From Flavobacterium taihuense (GTDB taxonomy: Bacteria > Bacteroidota > Bacteroidia > Flavobacteriales > Flavobacteriaceae), in the NCBI RefSeq assembly GCF_019351435.1, contig NZ_JAHWYN010000014.1:1-64000 (forward strand): DNA of 64,000 nt. Direction: 5' to 3'. Positions 25,780 to 34,690 of the stretch are shown here, one piece after another. The notes beneath the pieces are model-generated. The model was not told the DNA's origin, ran no database searches, and saw nothing but the letters and a program-made list of their open reading frames with translations. Position 1 is the first letter of the stretch; the number at the start of each line of letters is the position of its first letter. The position numbers and the translations under genes are program-made.

Positions 25780-26712
25780 ATGATACAACTTAACAAAACT
25801 AATTTTCATCTAGTAAAAGCCAAGTTTCAGTTGAAAAAACCTTGGGATAGTTTCGTTATCTTTTTTTTAAGTATCCTGATTACAATTCCTTTATTTATAG
25901 TACTTCACCAAAATTTAGTCGATCCTCATTGGTATTTTAATTTGGATCGAATAATGCTATTTATTATCGTTCTAATCATAATTCATTACGCATTATACGC
26001 ATTACGAACTATTATAATTGTTTGTTTGGCGCTTTATTTTTTGGTGCTTATTTACGGAAGTTTATTTGGTAATTTTAGTTTCAATTCGGTTTTTGACGAT
26101 TACAATTCAATGTTATATACCATGAATAACAATCCTTTTCCACAGGATATTATCATCGCCAAATTGCTGCCATTCCCCAATAAAGATGAGATTTTAAGAG
26201 CTATAGAATATGATAATCCGAAAGTGAGAAACTTTGCCATAATGGCCACAACAAAGCATTTTAAAAATACCAGAGGATATTCGGATTATCGAAATTTAAT
26301 TCAGTGTTTTGCCGTGTTCAAAGAAATAAATAGCCGGTGGAACTATGTAAACGATCCAAAAAATGGAGATTACATTGCCACCGCCCATGAATCATTGTTG
26401 TATTTTTCAGGTGATTGTGATGATCATTCCATTTTGATGGCCGCTGCAATCAGGTCTATTGGCGGGACACCAAGATTGATTCATACCAAAGGTCATATCT
26501 ATCCCGAAATCTTAATCGGTAGCATGAAAGACCTCGAAAAAGCAAATTATCTTATCAAAAACGTATTGTTTGTCGAGGAAAGTCGAAATAAACAAATCAA
26601 TTACCACATCGACGAGCGCAACCAAGTGTGGTTGAATCTTGATTATACCGCTAAATATCCAGGTGGTCCTTTTTTATCCGAAGAAATTTTGGGAGCTTTG
26701 ACATTGGAATAA
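25780..26712 (+). CDS. Membrane-anchored transglutaminase-like protein
   Basis: A 310-residue protein. Two or three hydrophobic helices occupy about 25-105 (FVIFFLSILITIPLFIV, IMLFIIVLIIIHYALYA, IIIVCLALYFLVLIYG). The remaining domain carries a transglutaminase-like triad: Cys in FSGDCDDHSILMAA near 211, His in KGHIYPEI near 238, and Asp in WLNLDYTA near 287. Such proteins in Bacteroidota are usually of unknown role; they may be proteases or cross-linkers facing the periplasm. The ATG at 25780 is chosen because a TTG three codons earlier overlaps the promoter element. Confidence 0.75.
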   Translation: MIQLNKTNFHLVKAKFQLKKPWDSFVIFFLSILITIPLFIVLHQNLVDPHWYFNLDRIMLFIIVLIIIHYALYALRTIIIVCLALYFLVLIYGSLFGNFSFNSVFDDYNSMLYTMNNNPFPQDIIIAKLLPFPNKDEILRAIEYDNPKVRNFAIMATTKHFKNTRGYSDYRNLIQCFAVFKEINSRWNYVNDPKNGDYIATAHESLLYFSGDCDDHSILMAAAIRSIGGTPRLIHTKGHIYPEILIGSMKDLEKANYLIKNVLFVEESRNKQINYHIDERNQVWLNLDYTAKYPGGPFLSEEILGALTLE

Positions 26713-26750
26713 ATATAAATCAATTCGTTAGCTCTCTATATATCATTTGG

Positions 26751-26863
26751 GAGTGCCCCCGATTAGTAAAGGAGGCAACTTTAGAGACCGCTTATTCGCC
26801 TCCTTTACTAATCGGGGTCGGGCTATCCCCGCTACTTTGGTAGCTTGCTGCTATCCCTCACTC
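26751..26863. repeat. Structured intergenic repeat, copy A
   Basis: The element has a closing stem GAGTG/CACTC (26751-26755 with 26859-26863) and a perfect 20-bp inner stem (26757-26776 with 26798-26817, 21-base loop). A 44-base tail follows, containing a hairpin GCTAC-TTTG-GTAGC (26831-26844). The tail aligns without gaps to copy B at 41641, while the stems have unrelated sequence but keep pairing. It lies between two convergent genes and is not part of a coding frame. Confidence 0.8.
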
Positions 26864-26899
26864 GTGACCAAGACATAATATGTTGGTGAGAAACTATGA

Positions 26900-27571
26900 T
26901 TACAACCAGTCAATTTTTTGTAAATTATTCTTCTCTAAATACAAATTAGCCTGGCTAAAATGTTTATTGCCAAACCATTTTCCTTGATTAGCACTCATGG
27001 GTGAAGGATGCCCTGATTCTAAAACAAAGTGCTTCTCCCTATCAATTTTAGCACCTTTTTTTTGTGCAAAACTTCCCCAGAGCATAAAAACCACATTTTC
27101 TTTTTCGTCTGATATTTTTTGAATTACAGCATCTGTAAACAAATTCCATTTGAGATGTTTATGACTGTTTGCATTATCTTTCCTAACGGTTAACGAGGCG
27201 TTAAGCAATAAAACTCCTTGTTTTGCCCAAGCTTCCAAATTCCCTGAACTGGGCAGAAAAATCGAATCCAGATCAGTTGTTAACTCTCTAAAAATATTAC
27301 GTAACGAAGGTGGAATTCGAACCGAATCATTTACTGAAAAGGATAAACCATTGGCTTCGCCATCGCCATGATAAGGATCTTGTCCGATAATAACCACTTT
27401 TATATTTTCAAAAGAACAATTGTTGAAAGCCGAAAAAATCAGCCCTTTAGGAGGAAAACAAACTGAATTTTGATATTCTAGGTCAACAGTATCCATCAAT
27501 TCAAGAAAATACGGTTTCTCTATTTCATCTGATAAAATAGTTTGCCAGGAAGGTATTAAGTTGAGGTTCAT
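26900..27571 (-). CDS. ung: Uracil-DNA glycosylase
   Basis: A 223-residue family 1 enzyme that removes uracil from DNA to start base excision repair. The water-activating motif GQDPYHGDGEANGLSFSV lies near 63-80 and the DNA-intercalation motif GHPSPMSA near 186. The phenylalanine stacking on uracil is in GLSFSV. The length is typical. It diverges from mutS2 and converges on the upstream transglutaminase-like gene, with structured repeat A between. Confidence 0.97.
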   Translation of the reverse strand: MNLNLIPSWQTILSDEIEKPYFLELMDTVDLEYQNSVCFPPKGLIFSAFNNCSFENIKVVIIGQDPYHGDGEANGLSFSVNDSVRIPPSLRNIFRELTTDLDSIFLPSSGNLEAWAKQGVLLLNASLTVRKDNANSHKHLKWNLFTDAVIQKISDEKENVVFMLWGSFAQKKGAKIDREKHFVLESGHPSPMSANQGKWFGNKHFSQANLYLEKNNLQKIDWL

Positions 27572-27720
27572 TTTACAAAGTTATTGCACAAAGATACACG
27601 AAGATTTTGAAGAGAATAGCGAAAGAATTAAAACAAAAGGGATAAATCGAATCAATTCGTATTGATTCCGGCACTGTGAATCTCTGCGAAATAACCCTAT
27701 GTTTCTTTATTAAATAAGCT

Positions 27721-27728
27721 TATTTTTG
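27721..27728 (+). promoter_or_regulatory. mutS2 promoter -7 element
   Basis: TATTTTTG matches TAnnTTTG, 22 bases before the ATG. Upstream lies one copy of the spacer word GTGAATCTCTGCGAAAT (about 27676-27692), also seen near 17225. Confidence 0.5.
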
Positions 27729-27750
27729 TAAAGTAAAATCAATTTAATAA

Positions 27751-29916
27751 ATGATCTCCATTACCGAAAAAACGTTACAAGATTTGCAATTTCCTACGGT
27801 TCTCGAAACGATTTCCGAAATTTGCAATACTGATATAGGAAAACAAAAAGCCTTAGAAATAACTCCTTTTAGAGACAAAGACACTTTGATGAGCGCATTA
27901 TTGCAAACTTCAGAGTATGTTTCCTCTTTTCAAAATAACAATGCGATTCCCAATCATGGTTTTGATGCCATTACATACGAAATAAAATTTCTAGCGATTG
28001 AAGACAGTTTTCTGGAAGTGGGAGGTTTTCGAAAAATTGCCACAATATCCGAAACGACGAATGTTCTTTTGGTATTTTTAAATAAATTTAATGATTATTA
28101 TCCGAATCTTTGTGCCAAAAGTTCCGGAATTCAACTCACCAAAGAAATTATCACACTTATAGATGCGGTTGTTGATAAATATGGAGAAATAAAAGACAAC
28201 GCCTCTCCCCGATTGTTGGAAATTCGTCGTGAAATGAATTTGGTTCGAGGCAAAGTCAATCAGAGTTTTGGTTCGGCTTTGACACAATACAATAGTTTAG
28301 GTTATTTGGACGATATCAAAGAAAGTTTTGTGCAAAACCGTCGTGTTTTGGCTGTATTAGCCATGTACAGACGAAAAGTAAAAGGTTCCATTCTGGGAAG
28401 TTCTAAAACAGGAAGTATCGCTTATATTGAACCTGAAAATACGCTCAAATATTCTCGTGAACTCAGTAACTTGGAATATGAGGAAAAAGAGGAAATCACA
28501 AGAATTCTAAAGCAGTTATCGGATGCGGTTCGTCCGTTTTTGTCATTATTGATTCAGTATCAGGATTTCCTTAGTGATATCGATGTGGTTGCCGCCAAAG
28601 CAAAATACGCCAATAGAATCAATGGAATTCTGCCAACTATTACTGAGGAACGTCGATTGTATTTCAGAGATGCCTATCATCCAATTTTATATTTAAATAA
28701 CAAACAGAAAAAAGAAGTTACACATCCGCAAACTATCGAATTAAGCCAAGAAAACAGAATAATTGTTATTTCAGGTCCGAATGCAGGAGGAAAAACCATC
28801 TCGATGAAAACGGTTGGTTTGTTGCAATTGATGTTGCAATCCGGTATGTTGATACCTGTACACGAACGCAGTGAAACCTTTTTGTTTGACAGAATACTGA
28901 CAGATATTGGAGACAATCAATCTATTGAAAATCACCTAAGTACTTATAGTTACCGATTAAAGAACATGAACTACTTTTTGAAGAAGTGTAACAAGAAAAC
29001 CATGTTCCTTATTGATGAATTCGGTACGGGTTCCGATCCTGAATTGGGTGGTGCTTTGGCTGAGATTTTCTTGGAAGAGTTCTATCATCGTGAAGCTTTC
29101 GGATTAATTACCACGCATTATTCAAATCTAAAAATTCTGGCTAACGAACTCCCTTGTGCAACCAATGCCAATATGTTATTTGACGAAAAATCATTAGAAC
29201 CCATGTATAAATTGGCTCTAGGACAGGCAGGAAGTTCTTTTACTTTTGAAGTTGCTTTAAAAAACGGAATCCCTTTTAGTTTAATCAATCGAGCCAAAAA
29301 GAAAATTGAGGTTGGAAAAGTTCGTTTCGACAAAACAATTGCCAACTTGCAAAAAGAGCGTTCCAAAATGGAAAAAACCTCCCAAACGCTGAAAGAAGAA
29401 GAAACGAAAGCGCGTCAGGAAGGCAAAAAAATGGAAGACATTAATGTCAAAATCAAACAAAAACTGGAAAGCTATCAGGAATTGTATGACAGTAATCAAA
29501 AGACGATTTACATTGGTCAAAAAGTTGAAGATATCGCCGAGAAATATTTCAACAACAAAAATAAAAAAGACTTGATCGGTGAGTTTTTGAAAATTATTGA
29601 AATAGAAAACTCCAAACGCAAAAAAGCCACTCCTAAAGAGGCTAAGGCGATTATCCAGAAGAAAAAGGAAATTATTGAAGAAGTTACTGTTGTCGTAGAA
29701 GAGATTCGCAAGGAAAAGAAAGAAAAGAAATTGAAACCTGTAATTGAAAAACCAAAAGCTATTCTAAAAGTAGGTGATCGTGTTCGAATGCTGGATGGAA
29801 AATCGGTAGGAAGTATTGATAAAATCGAAAAAAATAAAGCCGTTGTCAATTATGGCGTGTTTACTTCAAAAGTGAGTCTGGATGAATTGGAATTGGTTGA
29901 AGCAGTTAAGAAGTAA
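27751..29916 (+). CDS. mutS2: MutS2-like ATPase without Smr nuclease domain
   Basis: A 721-residue member of the MutS2 branch. The core helical domain (about 1-300) is followed by the ABC ATPase: Walker A GPNAGGKT at 342-349, Walker B MFLIDEFGTGSDPE at 418-430, and ITTHYSN. A long charged coiled coil (about 515-600) and a KOW-like beta domain (KVGDRVRML near the C-terminus) end the protein. Classical MutS2 continues with an Smr endonuclease domain carrying a DLRG motif; here none is present. MutS2 is linked to recombination control and ribosome rescue, so this protein must lack or borrow the nuclease. Confidence 0.9.
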   Translation: MISITEKTLQDLQFPTVLETISEICNTDIGKQKALEITPFRDKDTLMSALLQTSEYVSSFQNNNAIPNHGFDAITYEIKFLAIEDSFLEVGGFRKIATISETTNVLLVFLNKFNDYYPNLCAKSSGIQLTKEIITLIDAVVDKYGEIKDNASPRLLEIRREMNLVRGKVNQSFGSALTQYNSLGYLDDIKESFVQNRRVLAVLAMYRRKVKGSILGSSKTGSIAYIEPENTLKYSRELSNLEYEEKEEITRILKQLSDAVRPFLSLLIQYQDFLSDIDVVAAKAKYANRINGILPTITEERRLYFRDAYHPILYLNNKQKKEVTHPQTIELSQENRIIVISGPNAGGKTISMKTVGLLQLMLQSGMLIPVHERSETFLFDRILTDIGDNQSIENHLSTYSYRLKNMNYFLKKCNKKTMFLIDEFGTGSDPELGGALAEIFLEEFYHREAFGLITTHYSNLKILANELPCATNANMLFDEKSLEPMYKLALGQAGSSFTFEVALKNGIPFSLINRAKKKIEVGKVRFDKTIANLQKERSKMEKTSQTLKEEETKARQEGKKMEDINVKIKQKLESYQELYDSNQKTIYIGQKVEDIAEKYFNNKNKKDLIGEFLKIIEIENSKRKKATPKEAKAIIQKKKEIIEEVTVVVEEIRKEKKEKKLKPVIEKPKAILKVGDRVRMLDGKSVGSIDKIEKNKAVVNYGVFTSKVSLDELELVEAVKK

Positions 29917-29970
29917 AATTGTTAATCGATTTCGACATTCAGTTTTAAGATGTTGCACAAATAAAAAAAT

Positions 29971-30387
29971 ATGCTAAGCCTTCCCCCAAACAAAAAAATA
30001 ATTCTCTTTGATGGTGTTTGCAATCTGTGCAATTCAGCTGTGCAATTCATTATTAAACATGACAAAAAAGATGTATTTCGATTTGTGGCTTTACAATCGG
30101 AAAAAGGGCAAGAGATTCTGGCTTGCATTGGGATTGATTCCAAAAAAATTGACAGTATTATTTTGTACGAACCAGGTATAGCTTATTATTACAAATCGGA
30201 TGCAGTATTACAAATAGCCAAAAGTTTAGATGGAATATTTTCGATTGGTGTTGTTTTTAAAATTATTCCAACTAGATTGAGAAACGAATTATACAACTAC
30301 ATTGCCAAAAACCGATACAAATGGTATGGCAAGAAAGAAAGTTGCATGATACCTACTCCAGAGTTAAAAATTAAATTTTTAAAATAA
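29971..30387 (+). CDS. DCC-family thiol oxidoreductase-like protein (DUF393)
   Basis: A 138-residue protein of the DCC family, named for the motif seen here as DGVCNLCN with Asp14, Cys17 and Cys20. It has a thioredoxin-like fold, and a redox role is assumed from the CxxC. The family is found as a single-domain cytoplasmic protein next to varied genes. It follows mutS2 by 54 bases on the same strand. Confidence 0.88.
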   Translation: MLSLPPNKKIILFDGVCNLCNSAVQFIIKHDKKDVFRFVALQSEKGQEILACIGIDSKKIDSIILYEPGIAYYYKSDAVLQIAKSLDGIFSIGVVFKIIPTRLRNELYNYIAKNRYKWYGKKESCMIPTPELKIKFLK

Positions 30388-30432
30388 TTCCATTATATGA
30401 TAAATGTCATCTCTTTAAACGGATTGATATCA

Positions 30433-30440
30433 TAAATTTG
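30433..30440 (+). promoter_or_regulatory. Promoter -7 element of the 41-residue membrane protein gene
   Basis: TAAATTTG matches TAnnTTTG, 23 bases before the ATG at 30464. Confidence 0.5.
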
Positions 30441-30463
30441 ATTAATCTTAAAAGTTAATTTTT

Positions 30464-30589
30464 ATGAGAAATATATCACTCTATTCATGGGATAACGGTG
30501 CGTTTATAATGATAGTTGTTTTCGGATTGGTAATTATTGGTTTAATTGGATCCGTGTTTATGATGATGAATTCTGGTAAAAAGAAATGA
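30464..30589 (+). CDS. 41-residue single-pass membrane protein
   Basis: The ORF begins MRNISLYSWDNGAF, continues with a hydrophobic helix (IMIVVFGLVIIGLIGSVFMM), and ends in NSGKKK. It has its own promoter element 23 bases upstream and a strong terminator 20 bases downstream, which together mark a real transcription unit. The Lys-rich tail suggests the C-terminus stays in the cytoplasm. Function is unknown. Confidence 0.75.
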   Translation: MRNISLYSWDNGAFIMIVVFGLVIIGLIGSVFMMMNSGKKK

Positions 30590-30604
30590 TTAGTTTTTTT
30601 TGTC

Positions 30605-30648
30605 TAAAAAAAGAGGATGCCTTTCTGTGGACATCCTCTTTTGCTTTT
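30605..30648. terminator. Bidirectional terminator between small membrane protein and ettA
   Basis: AAAAGAGGATG (30609-30619) pairs with CATCCTCTTTT (30632-30642), flanked by A and T runs. It serves the two convergent genes. Confidence 0.85.
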
Positions 30649-30664
30649 TACAAGAATTGAATTG

Positions 30665-32356
30665 CTACCTAATCAATTTTCTGTATTTCAATCGTTTTGG
30701 CGTTAAATCACCGCCCAAACGTTTTTTCTTGTTTTCCTCATAATCAGAGAATCCTCCTTCAAAGTAATATACTTCAGAATTCCCTTCAAATGCTAAAATA
30801 TGCGTACAAATTCTATCTAAGAACCATCTGTCGTGCGAAATCACTACGGCACAACCTGCAAAATTCTCTAAACCTTCTTCAAGTGCACGAAGCGTATTCA
30901 CGTCCAAATCATTCGTAGGTTCATCCAGTAACAATACGTTTCCTTCTTCCTTCAAAGTCATTGCCAAGTGCAAACGGTTGCGTTCTCCTCCTGAAAGCAT
31001 GGATACTTTCTTGTTTTGTTCGCCACCTCCAAAGTTGAAGCGCGATAAATAAGCTCTTGAATTCACTTGTTTTCCGCCCATCATAATGAGTTCTTGTCCA
31101 TCGGCAAAGTTTTCCCAAATTGATTTGTCTGGATTAATGTTGGAATGCGCTTGATCTACATAAGCGATTTTTACGGTGTCACCAATCAAAAACTCACCTG
31201 CATCTGGTTTTTCTTCTCCCATGATCATTTTGAAAATAGTCGATTTACCAGCTCCGTTTGGACCAATAATTCCAACAATTCCGGCTTGTGGCAAATTAAA
31301 ATTCAAATTATCATACAATAGTTTATCTCCAAAAGCTTTGGCTACATTCTTGGCTTCAATAACATTAGTACCCAAACGCGGGCCATTTGGAATATAGATT
31401 TCCAAGTTTTCATCCAATTGTTTTTGGTCTTCATTCAAAAGTTTGTCGTAATTCTGCAAACGCGCTTTTTGCTTGGTTTGGCGGCCTTTCGCACCTTGAC
31501 GAACCCAGTCCAACTCACGTTCTAACGTTTTTCTTCTTTTCGAAGCTACTTTTTCTTCTAATGCCATACGGCTTGATTTTTGATCCAACCAAGAAGAGTA
31601 GTTTCCTTTCCATGGAATACCTTCTCCTCTATCCAATTCTAAAATCCAACCCGCAACATTATCCAAGAAGTATCTATCATGTGTTACGGCAATTACAGTT
31701 CCTGAATATTGTGCTAAATGTTGTTCTAACCAAAGTACACTCTCCGCATCCAAGTGATTCGTAGGCTCATCCAAAAGTAAGACATCGGGCTGTTGCAATA
31801 ATAAACGACATAAAGCCACACGACGACGTTCCCCTCCTGAAAGGTTTTTGATAGGAGTGTCTCCTTCTGGCGTGCGCAAGGCATCCATTGCGATTTCTAG
31901 TTTGGTATCGATTTCCCAAGCGCCAAGAGCGTCAATTTTGTCTTGTAAAGCGGCTTGGCGATCCATTAACTTGTCCATTTTATCTGCATCTTCGTAGTTT
32001 TCTGGAAGACCAAATAAATCGTTGATTTGATTGTATTCTTCAAGAACTGCCATCGTTTCGGCAACACCTTCACGAACAATTTCGATAACGGTTTTTGAAT
32101 CGTCAAGGATTGGTTCTTGTTCCAAATAACCTACTGTGTATCCCGGTTGAAAAACCACATCTCCTTGGTAATTTTTATCAACTCCAGCAATAATCTTCAA
32201 AAGAGAAGACTTACCAGAACCATTTAGACCTAGAATACCTATTTTAGCTCCGTAAAAGAAACTCAAATAGATGTTTTTAAGCACAGGTTTATCTGCTCCT
32301 TGATAGGTTTTACTCAATTTTTGCATTGAGAAAATTACTTTCTTATCGTCTGACAT
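30665..32356 (-). CDS. ettA: Energy-dependent translational throttle protein EttA
   Basis: A 563-residue ABC-F protein with two ATPase domains. Walker A sites are GLNGSGKSS (about 42-50) and GPNGAGKST (about 364-372). Signature motifs are LSGGERRRVAL and LSGGERNRLHL. Catalytic glutamates lie in LLLDEPTNHLD and LLLDEPTNDLD. Between them are the arm and the charged P-site tRNA-interaction linker (about 245-320). EttA binds the ribosomal E site and gates elongation according to ATP/ADP ratio. The family name follows from the linker and length. Confidence 0.93.
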   Translation of the reverse strand: MSDDKKVIFSMQKLSKTYQGADKPVLKNIYLSFFYGAKIGILGLNGSGKSSLLKIIAGVDKNYQGDVVFQPGYTVGYLEQEPILDDSKTVIEIVREGVAETMAVLEEYNQINDLFGLPENYEDADKMDKLMDRQAALQDKIDALGAWEIDTKLEIAMDALRTPEGDTPIKNLSGGERRRVALCRLLLQQPDVLLLDEPTNHLDAESVLWLEQHLAQYSGTVIAVTHDRYFLDNVAGWILELDRGEGIPWKGNYSSWLDQKSSRMALEEKVASKRRKTLERELDWVRQGAKGRQTKQKARLQNYDKLLNEDQKQLDENLEIYIPNGPRLGTNVIEAKNVAKAFGDKLLYDNLNFNLPQAGIVGIIGPNGAGKSTIFKMIMGEEKPDAGEFLIGDTVKIAYVDQAHSNINPDKSIWENFADGQELIMMGGKQVNSRAYLSRFNFGGGEQNKKVSMLSGGERNRLHLAMTLKEEGNVLLLDEPTNDLDVNTLRALEEGLENFAGCAVVISHDRWFLDRICTHILAFEGNSEVYYFEGGFSDYEENKKKRLGGDLTPKRLKYRKLIR

Positions 32357-32406
32357 ATTTAAATTTTTAATTTATAAAGTGATTCATTATTGGTTTTGAA
32401 TGTAAA

Positions 32407-32589
32407 TTAAACCCTTCCTTTAAGTGAACTAAATACCCAAGCATTGGCTAAAAAACCAAAACCTACAGCAGCAAATCCCCAGCCCGCTACATCGTCATAT
32501 CGAAAAGCGCCTAATCCTATCAACAACAACCCCATAAGAATCATTATCAAAGTAGCCCATCCTAAAATAGTGTTTTTATTCATTCCCAT
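32407..32589 (-). CDS. CAL67264-type small membrane protein
   Basis: A 60-residue protein with two hydrophobic helices, WATLIMILMGLLLIGLGAF and GWGFAAVGFGFLANAWVF, separated by the short loop RYDDVA and ending in KGRV. I know this sequence pattern from Flavobacteriia, where it is named CAL67264-family membrane protein. Its role is unknown. It follows ettA's promoter region at 50 bases, on the same strand and upstream of it. Confidence 0.8.
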   Translation of the reverse strand: MGMNKNTILGWATLIMILMGLLLIGLGAFRYDDVAGWGFAAVGFGFLANAWVFSSLKGRV

Positions 32590-32660
32590 AATTGTGGTAT
32601 TTTAATTTTAAAGAAGTGCAAATGTCGTGATTTTTTAGAACAATTTTGAATAAAAAATTG

Positions 32661-34679
32661 TTATTCTTGATACAAAATCAGAGCACTTCTGCCAGGAATT
32701 ACTATAGCTTTATTTTGAATTAAGTCTATTCCTTTTTCATCTATACGTTCTCCATTACAAACTAATTTCCAAGAACCATCAATGGCTTGTGTAATAGCTT
32801 TGTCATCGCCATTAAAATATACTCTAATATTTTTCCATTTGTCACCATTAGCATGATTTTTCAAAGTATATCCAATTAATAAAGGGGAATCCAAAAGTAA
32901 AAAATCCAAATGCTCCTGAATCATTTTTTCGGATGTCATTTTGAATGCTGGATGACTATTTCTTAAAGCAATTAGGTTTTCGTAGTATTGAACTAATTCT
33001 TTATTCTTGTGTTTCCAGTTCCAATCTATTTTATTGATACTATCTGGTGATTTATAAGAGTTTTCCACTCCCATTTTGGTGCGTTTCATTTCTACTCCCA
33101 TGTGCAAAAAAGGAATACTTTGCGAGGTCAAAATAATGGTATTGGCTAGTTTGTCCATTTGCACCAACTCTTTTTCCGTTGCTTTTGGGTTGGCAATTTT
33201 TAATTTGTCGTACAAAGTGTTATTATCATGACAGGAAACATATCCAATCACTTTTGTAGGACTATCAGAGTATGGAAATTGAGCATAACTTCGGTTAGCG
33301 TCATATTTTATTTGTGGATGATTTGTAGAAGCCACAATACCAAATTGAATTACTTCTTTATAAGTTTGATTTCCACTTGCAAAACCTTTTTCAGCAACAT
33401 TAGCCCAATGTCCTTTTACTCCATCCCTAATGTCATCAGAGAAAACGGCAATATCATTTAACTTTTTAACATTGTTTTTCAGCGCTCTTTTTTCTATTGG
33501 TAAAGGTGAGTTACCTGCTGTCCATCCTTCACCATATAAAAATATTGTTGGGTCAATTTTCTTTAATTCTACCGAAATAGTATTCATCGTTTCAATATCG
33601 TGAATTCCCATTAAATCAAATCGGAATCCATCAACATGATATTCTTTTACCCAATATTTAAGGGATTCAAGCATAAATTGTCTTGCCATTATTCTGTCGG
33701 AGGCAAATTCATTTCCACAGGCTGAAGCATCCGAACGTTTTCCATCAGGCCAACTTCTGTAGTAATAACCAGGAACCAATTGGTCAAAAATATCTGTAGA
33801 ACTCGTGTGATTGTAAACCACATCCATTACCAGACGAACTTTAGCTTCATGTAGTGCCAAAACCATTTGTTTGTATTCTTGAATACGCACTAATCCATCA
33901 AAAGGGTTCGTTGAATAAGAACCCTCTAAAGAATTATAATTCTGAGGATCATATCCCCAATTGTATTCTTTTTTGTCTAATGCCGATTCATCTACTGATT
34001 TGTAATCAAAAACCGGAAGCAAATGCAAATGAGTAATACCTAATTCTTTTAAATGATCTAAACCTGTTGCTTCACCAAAAGTGTTTTTGGTGTTTTTCTC
34101 TGTGAGCCCAAGAAATTTTCCTTTGTTTTTTATACCTGATGATGGATCAATTGAAAAATCACGAACATGTGCTTCATAAAGGATAATATCCGAAACAGAT
34201 TTTAATTCAGGTTGTTTGTCTGTATTCCAATTTGATGGATTAGTTTGCTTTGCATCGAATATTAAGCCTCGATTTCCATTAACTCCCACTCCTTTTGCAT
34301 AAGGATCTGGCATTTCTTTGGACCAAATCCCTTTATTTTTTACTTGTAAAGTATAATAGGTATTATGATAATTGCCGTCTAAAACAATTTGCCAAACTCC
34401 GTTTTTTGGGTCGTAATCTAGACTTTTAGCTGCAAATACCTCTCCACCATTGCCTAGTTTGTATAAATTAATTTTGGTTTCTTCTACATTGGGACTCCAT
34501 AATTTAACTGTGGTTTTGTTGGCTGTATAAGTTACCCCTAAATCATCTTTCAAATAGACAGGATATGCATCAAATGAGATGTATTGAATGGTGTTTATTT
34601 TTGAATTTTGTGACATAGCAAAATGAACTGTAAGAAGTAAAGCAATTACAAAATGGATTTTTTTAGTAGAAATAAACAT
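32661..34679 (-). CDS. pulA: Type I pullulanase, exported
   Basis: A 672-residue GH13 enzyme that cleaves alpha-1,6 branches in pullulan, glycogen or starch. A signal peptide covers about 1-23. A CBM48-like module (about 45-120) precedes the catalytic barrel. The type I signature YNWGYDP is at 239-245. The catalytic residues are Asp355 (GFRFD), Glu384 (LYGEGW) and the transition-state Asp485 (SCHDN). The signal peptide places it outside the cytoplasm. No Sus genes are adjacent, so it stands alone here. Confidence 0.93.
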   Translation of the reverse strand: MFISTKKIHFVIALLLTVHFAMSQNSKINTIQYISFDAYPVYLKDDLGVTYTANKTTVKLWSPNVEETKINLYKLGNGGEVFAAKSLDYDPKNGVWQIVLDGNYHNTYYTLQVKNKGIWSKEMPDPYAKGVGVNGNRGLIFDAKQTNPSNWNTDKQPELKSVSDIILYEAHVRDFSIDPSSGIKNKGKFLGLTEKNTKNTFGEATGLDHLKELGITHLHLLPVFDYKSVDESALDKKEYNWGYDPQNYNSLEGSYSTNPFDGLVRIQEYKQMVLALHEAKVRLVMDVVYNHTSSTDIFDQLVPGYYYRSWPDGKRSDASACGNEFASDRIMARQFMLESLKYWVKEYHVDGFRFDLMGIHDIETMNTISVELKKIDPTIFLYGEGWTAGNSPLPIEKRALKNNVKKLNDIAVFSDDIRDGVKGHWANVAEKGFASGNQTYKEVIQFGIVASTNHPQIKYDANRSYAQFPYSDSPTKVIGYVSCHDNNTLYDKLKIANPKATEKELVQMDKLANTIILTSQSIPFLHMGVEMKRTKMGVENSYKSPDSINKIDWNWKHKNKELVQYYENLIALRNSHPAFKMTSEKMIQEHLDFLLLDSPLLIGYTLKNHANGDKWKNIRVYFNGDDKAITQAIDGSWKLVCNGERIDEKGIDLIQNKAIVIPGRSALILYQE

Positions 34680-34690
34680 GGTATAATTGT

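Noticed and set aside
29517..29849. 110-codon antisense ORF in mutS2
   Set aside because: It is the complement of the Lys- and Glu-rich coiled coil, which reads as Phe/Ser-rich sequence. No promoter or family resemblance.
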